In this document: one piece after another, positions 59,750-64,000 of the stretch
How the letters are laid out: every line of letters begins with the position of its first letter
Position numbering within the stretch: position 1 is the stretch's first letter
NCBI GenBank assembly: GCA_941918925.1
Contig: OW799237.1
Span: forward strand, 112,014,515 to 112,078,514
Length of the DNA: 64,000 bases
Source: Phyto melanocephala
Taxonomy: Eukaryota; Arthropoda; Insecta; Diptera; Rhinophoridae
Direction: 5' to 3'
Position numbers and translations under genes: made by a program
Notes under the pieces: model-generated
Databases searched by the model: none
Told to the model about the DNA's origin: nothing
Seen by the model: the letters and a program-made list of their open reading frames with translations, nothing else

Positions 59750-60330
59750 TTAAGTAGAAAAAACGGTATCGGCCGACCCCTTGGCCGACGAATTATGATA
59801 ATACTGGCCAGATTTACGACATTTTCTATTACTTCTGCCAGAGCTTCAGGCGTTAGATTCCCGCATTCCTAGAGGATATTATCTTTGAAGACTAAGGCTA
59901 ATTTAAATAGACATGAGACTTCAAGAAATCTTACAAAAGAAGTTTAGAATTTTTAGATTTGCGGACCTTGTCGGAAAAAGTAAATCACAAAAGCGAAATA
60001 TTACAAGACTCGAAAAACCAGCCTTTAAAATTTCGGTTAAAGATCGCGCAGTTTGAGCGTTGCTACAACTTGTAAAAGCCAAATGTTGTCCAATCCAAAT
60101 TTCAAGAGCTCACTGTTTACAGTAGTCGTTTACCCGCGGCGTTTTTGAAAAAATAAGTCCTGAAGATGTCTCTAGCGTCAACATCACACAATAACTTTGA
60201 GCAGGTGTAAAAGAAAGAAAGGAAGAAGAGAAAATACGTAAAATGCGGCATTAGCATCGAGTTATAAGCTGCATTCCAAGTCTCACAACCATACACACGA
60301 AGTAAATTCTTCCTGCTAAACACAGCCGAT
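59750..60330 (-). mobile_element. mariner transposase relic
   Basis: On the minus strand a 68-codon piece (60117-60323) ends VDARDIFRTYFFKNAAGKRL, matching HAGGIIGPYFFKNAAGQxV. After a stop, SELLKFGLDNIWLLQV corresponds to FLxPELEDMGLDNIWFQQD. The rest downstream to about 59750 is very decayed. A separate copy from the next one because both contain the same segment. Confidence 0.6.
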
Positions 60331-60339
60331 TAAGAGGGG

Positions 60340-60830
60340 TTATAATTGTCATCCTTGTCGCTCTTCTTTAACTTTTAACATTGAGTGGCTACCATACTGA
60401 AACTAAGCTTTTTCTAGATCTTGGCTTGTTTTGTTAAATCATAAGATTATGCATGAAACAGCCCTCCATGACACTCAGCCTTTGGTCGTAACATTATAAA
60501 ATGTGGTTGCATATCCTTCTTCAATTCACTGGTATTTGTGACCTTATTGGCATGATTTTCAACTTTAAAACTAGAAAAGTTTTAAACCAGGGATCAACTG
60601 GCCAAGAATTGTCTTTTTTTATTAATCAAACTGTTTTACTAGAAATGTAGCATATGGGGACGTACTGTTTAAGCCACATGACAGCTACAACAATATTGTT
60701 TAATTTAGGCTGCAAAAACTCTGTGATCATGTTACGATTCTGAACACCAGTGTTAGTCACTGCTTGACCAGCCTTTTTTTCATACTTTAAAATAATTTAA
60801 TTATACCGCACGAAACAGTTAATGATGGAA
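60340..60830 (-). mobile_element. mariner transposase relic
   Basis: The minus strand reads KKAGQAVTNTGVQNRNMITE, then FLQPKLNNIVVAVMWLKQY and PICYISSKTV, i.e. ENEAGQxVTVNGxRYRxMITxFLxPKL..MWFQQDGATCHxSxxTV with the catalytic Asp lost. Downstream, DNSWPVDPWF could be the WPP..DLTP block. Inactive. Confidence 0.6.
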
Positions 60831-60834
60831 CAGA

Positions 60835-62490
60835 ATTCCGACGTCACGAGACTTTCTATACAAATTAGTTTCTAAAATAATTCGCAGAAATTTGAGAGCG
60901 ATTTTTATATTCTTCTTTCAAGCCACTCACTCTCTCAGCAATGTTTCATTACAATTTCATTTATTTTGTAAACAAGCCTTTCGTTGCTTTGGCAAAACGG
61001 AACAAAAAGAACAAATAAAATAATCAAATGAGAGTAATTGACAATGTTGCCGCAGATTTATGCTCGGCGCACAATTGGGACGAACGACGAATTTTTCGCC
61101 GCGAATATTCGTCGTCAAAAATAAAACACATTTGTGTATATGAGAATGCGTACAATTATGGCGTCGGTCGAAATTCGCTGTACGCGGCGAACTCTGCAAT
61201 AGATTTATTTCTTTAATTGTGGGCTGTTCATTTGCTCACGCAATTCTGTTTAAGCATTTGCACGTTGTAGATCTATAGTTTGCAAATTGCTTAGGCCCAA
61301 ATTTTAAGCAAAAAGTAAATACCACAACCTACTACATCTAGATCAAAATTTTTAGAACCTTTAGGAGCCAGAAATAATAGTAAGGAAAGGAAAGTGAATT
61401 GTCCTTTCGAATCTGTACAGCTCGATCAATATCAATCAGTAGGGATGCCTTGATCATAGATCTTGAATTATATTTAACGATTTGGTTGGAATAAGTTAGT
61501 TTGGGCAGTGAGACATATTCCAGAAATAAAAAATCTGCCGACTACAGTCGACACAGGGATCATTTAAAGTTGAATTTGCTGTAACCTGAATGCGATATAA
61601 GTAGGTATTGTTTCATCAATTTGAGAGTTTTTCCCACAAATGTGAATGACTTAAGTAAAGGGAATTTTTTTACCAGAATATTTATAGTAAAATAAAAAAA
61701 CCCTTGTGTTACTAGAATATAGACACGATAGCTGGTTACAGCTGCAGCATTGACAAACACACACAATAGTTTGTGACATTCTTTTTAGGCGACAATCATG
61801 GCGCATTTTAAAAACAAAAAGTTTAAGATTCCCTTAACAAAACTTTTACAAAATACATGTCCTTGTAGTTATATGTACCTCATAACACAAATCATACATC
61901 TATCTATCTGTCTGTCTGTCAGTTGTTATTCTTCATTTCACATCTGACGGTACGAGTTGATGTCATTTTGACAAATGATTAGTCAAACAATGTGAACTTT
62001 ATACACACTACGTTTACAAAAAAACAAAGAAAAATGTATGCACACATATTTATTAACGTAAATATCAATGTGATACATACATATCTTTTCCGGCACAAAA
62101 GCAAATTGAAAAAAAAATTTAATTTAAACTCAAAACGATGTTTTGTGGTTGGAATTGTTGAGACTTTAAATGACGGTTCGATTTTGCTAAAACTTTTTTC
62201 TTTTATCGGTGATTTGAACTTTTAAAAATATTTGGAATGCAAAGCAAATTTAATAATTTTAAACAATTTAAATACTTTTAAAATGTTTGTGTAATTTTTC
62301 TGGTCAGAATCAATCTAATTGTATATCAGTGTTGTTTTATAGTTTTTGAACTTTAGACAATGATTTTCGAAACAAAAAAGAGAATTTATGGAAAATATTT
62401 TTAAAGATGTAGTCTGATTACAATTTTATGCATTAAACTTTTACTATAGATGGTTGGCTGACCGTGGTATGTTAAGTAGCCGTAATGTTC
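60835..62490. other. noncoding stretch
   Basis: No supported gene. A hairpin CGACGAAT..ATTCGTCG lies at about 61083-61113. A (TCTG/TCTA)n patch lies at 61900-61922. The open frames of 62-80 codons on both strands at 60957-61216 overlap and show no family features. Confidence 0.45.
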
Positions 62491-62493
62491 GCC

Positions 62494-62610
62494 TGTGTTC
62501 TGTATTCCGAGTGAAATTAAATCACTCGGAATTGCTATTGTAGTGTTATTGTTTATAACAAATACATGGCCTTTCCGAGTGATTTACTTTCACTCGGAAT
62601 ACAGAACACA
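62494..62610. repeat. foldback element, short copy with self-palindromic arms
   Basis: The 38-base arms TGTGTTCTGTATTCCGAGTG.. (62494-62531) and ..CACTCGGAATACAGAACACA (62573-62610) are complementary at 37 of 38 positions across a 41-base loop. Each arm also contains its own hairpin (TTCCGAGTGA..TCACTCGGAA). Same family as 30928-31161. No target duplication is evident. Confidence 0.85.
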
Positions 62611-62824
62611 TGCGTTTAAGCGGTTACAAAACATACTATTGTTATTGTTATAAAAGTTTGTAGAACATTGTAGATCACCACCATAATGGCAGTGCTAATA
62701 TTAATAGTTTAACAAGCGCAAGTAGTAGAGCAGTAGTACAACAGAGTTCGTTGCGTGTATATGAAATTCAGTTTGATAACAAGGTGTATAACCAAAAGCG
62801 ACATAATAAATAAAATGCAGTATA

Positions 62825-63880
62825 AGTTGAATCTATGGTAATACAAAAATGATTTCGAATTTTTTAAATAGTCCAGCCCTTTCATTTGATACCCATATTA
62901 ATGGTGTTATGAAATAAAAAATTATTCGCTAATTTGTTTCGGATGCCACCTTGGATTTAAGTTATATAACTTCACTGTATTCTACTACTCAAGTCCGTTA
63001 ATTTATAGCAATAATGTGGTGCATGAATGGTAGAAAGTCGTAATTACTTTATAGGGCCCATATATCCACGATTTTATTTAGGACACCATTTAGATTTATA
63101 CTTTTTCATAGATTACTGTTTTCTAACGTTCGGCCTTTTCACTACCTATATTGAGGAAGGTAAAATGGGGACATTTGTATATATGTACTAGATTTATTCC
63201 TTTATAAATATTAATTTTTTGCCAATCTGAAATGACAGCCATTATAAATTAAATTTTTTTTCCTTTTATTTGATACCGATATTGGCGCTGTTTGTTTTCA
63301 AGAATATAAAAAAAAGTTGATTTTCAAAAAAATTAGATAAGCAGTTTAATTATGGAGCTAATACCTGCGTTACTTTCAAGTCGATTGTTAGTTTTTCTCA
63401 AAAATAATTTTAGCGGCAATGGATTGCAATTTGGCTTCAATAAAGTCTGCCTTTATTATATTTTCTGTCAATTATTGACTGATTCGTCCAAAATGTATAA
63501 CAAACAACTCCAGAGTCAGATCATATTTATAAGTAGTTACAAACGTGTCTATAAATTATCCTAGGGCTGAAGCATTTAAATTTTGGTGGTAAAAATAAGG
63601 GTAAAAAACAGAGGCAGTCGTGATTATTTGCTCATACTTATCTCGGAAAGTTATGGGCTGAACTATAACAGCGATCCATTTTCGGCTATTTCCAAAAGAT
63701 TGATGCCACAGGCAATATGTGAGGGCTTTTAAAAGTTGATTTCACCCAACACACACGAACAGACGGACATTGCTTAGTTATAAGCTTTTTAAAAAATTTA
63801 AACTCTATGGGGTCGGCAATGATACTGTAGAAATTACAAGTAAAATGAAAAACTATTTCACAGGTAAAGAGTCTAATAAA
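62825..63880 (-). repeat. DINE/Helentron-like element, copy 10 (hairpin end lost)
   Basis: Family blocks in minus orientation: 'AGTCCAGCCCTTTCATTTGA', 'GATGCCACCTTGGATTTAAG', 'GGACACCATTTAGATTTAT' (repeated modules), 'AGAGGCAGTCGTG', 'TTATCTCGGAAAGTTATGGG' and 'AAACTCTATGGGGTCGGCAA'. The right end is worn. Confidence 0.6.
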
Positions 63881-64000
63881 AATTCTCACTAATTTATTGT
63901 AATTAAAAAAAATAATGTTAATCCCATTAATAAAAAAAATATTATGAATCATTTAAGCCATATAGCTCATCCTGTGTCACCCTGTAAATATTAAAATAAT

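Noticed and set aside
61028..61216. 62-codon frame with relatively high GC, possible exon
   Set aside because: An opposite-strand frame covers the same DNA, a local hairpin explains part of the sequence, and no acceptor or donor fits its ends.

Overview
The window looks like intronic DNA of a higher fly (Brachycera, probably a calyptrate such as a blowfly). It is very AT-rich, has no long open reading frames and is packed with decayed insect transposons. The organism is inferred from repeat style and gene content; the sequence does not name it.

Host genes are sparse. One well-formed exon lies on the minus strand at 11850-11951: 34 codons, clean splice sites, and an acidic Ser-Gly motif like the glycosaminoglycan attachment region of syndecan. 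If this is Sdc, a gene with very long introns in flies, most of the window is Sdc intron. On the plus strand at 43585-44366 lies a chymotrypsin-fold (S1) serine protease of normal length. It carries an in-frame stop in the signal peptide, a one-base frameshift just before the catalytic serine and a Gly-to-Glu change in the active-site motif, so it is probably a pseudogene.

The rest is a layered transposon graveyard. (1) At least twelve mariner relics, mostly one family, plus a Tigger/pogo relic (12.6-13.8 kb) and a Tc1-like scrap (26.7 kb). (2) About ten copies of a noncoding element (6.7, 17.6, 26.3, 28.9, 32.8, 33.5, 34.3, 35.9, 41.0, 62.8 kb) with sub-terminal inverted repeats TATACCCTTCACA/TGTGAAGGGTATA, one end hairpin (ATTCGGCCGTGCCGAAT) and an internal microsatellite, which matches the layout of Helentron-associated DINE/HINE elements. 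(3) Small DNA transposons with readable target duplications: three Harbinger-like elements (TAA, one nested in a mariner), one hAT-like element (8 bp), a CCCAGCAAAA family in two copies, foldback elements and a 713-bp TIR element. (4) A complete non-autonomous Helitron (55996-56747) with a 121-bp tandem array. (5) A tRNA-derived SINE with a 14-bp target duplication (53047-53242). (6) A relic of an uncharacterised multi-copy insect protein between short TIRs (57991-58937). (7) Two minus-strand hammerhead-ribozyme-like motifs (29934-29969, 41774-41808), each in an insertion inside a DINE-like copy.

I see no operon, CRISPR, phage or intact autonomous element. The items most worth following are the foldback family with self-palindromic arms, the hammerhead-like insertions, the near-identical inverted DINE-like pair at 33.5/36.7 kb and the TIR-bounded unit at 58 kb.
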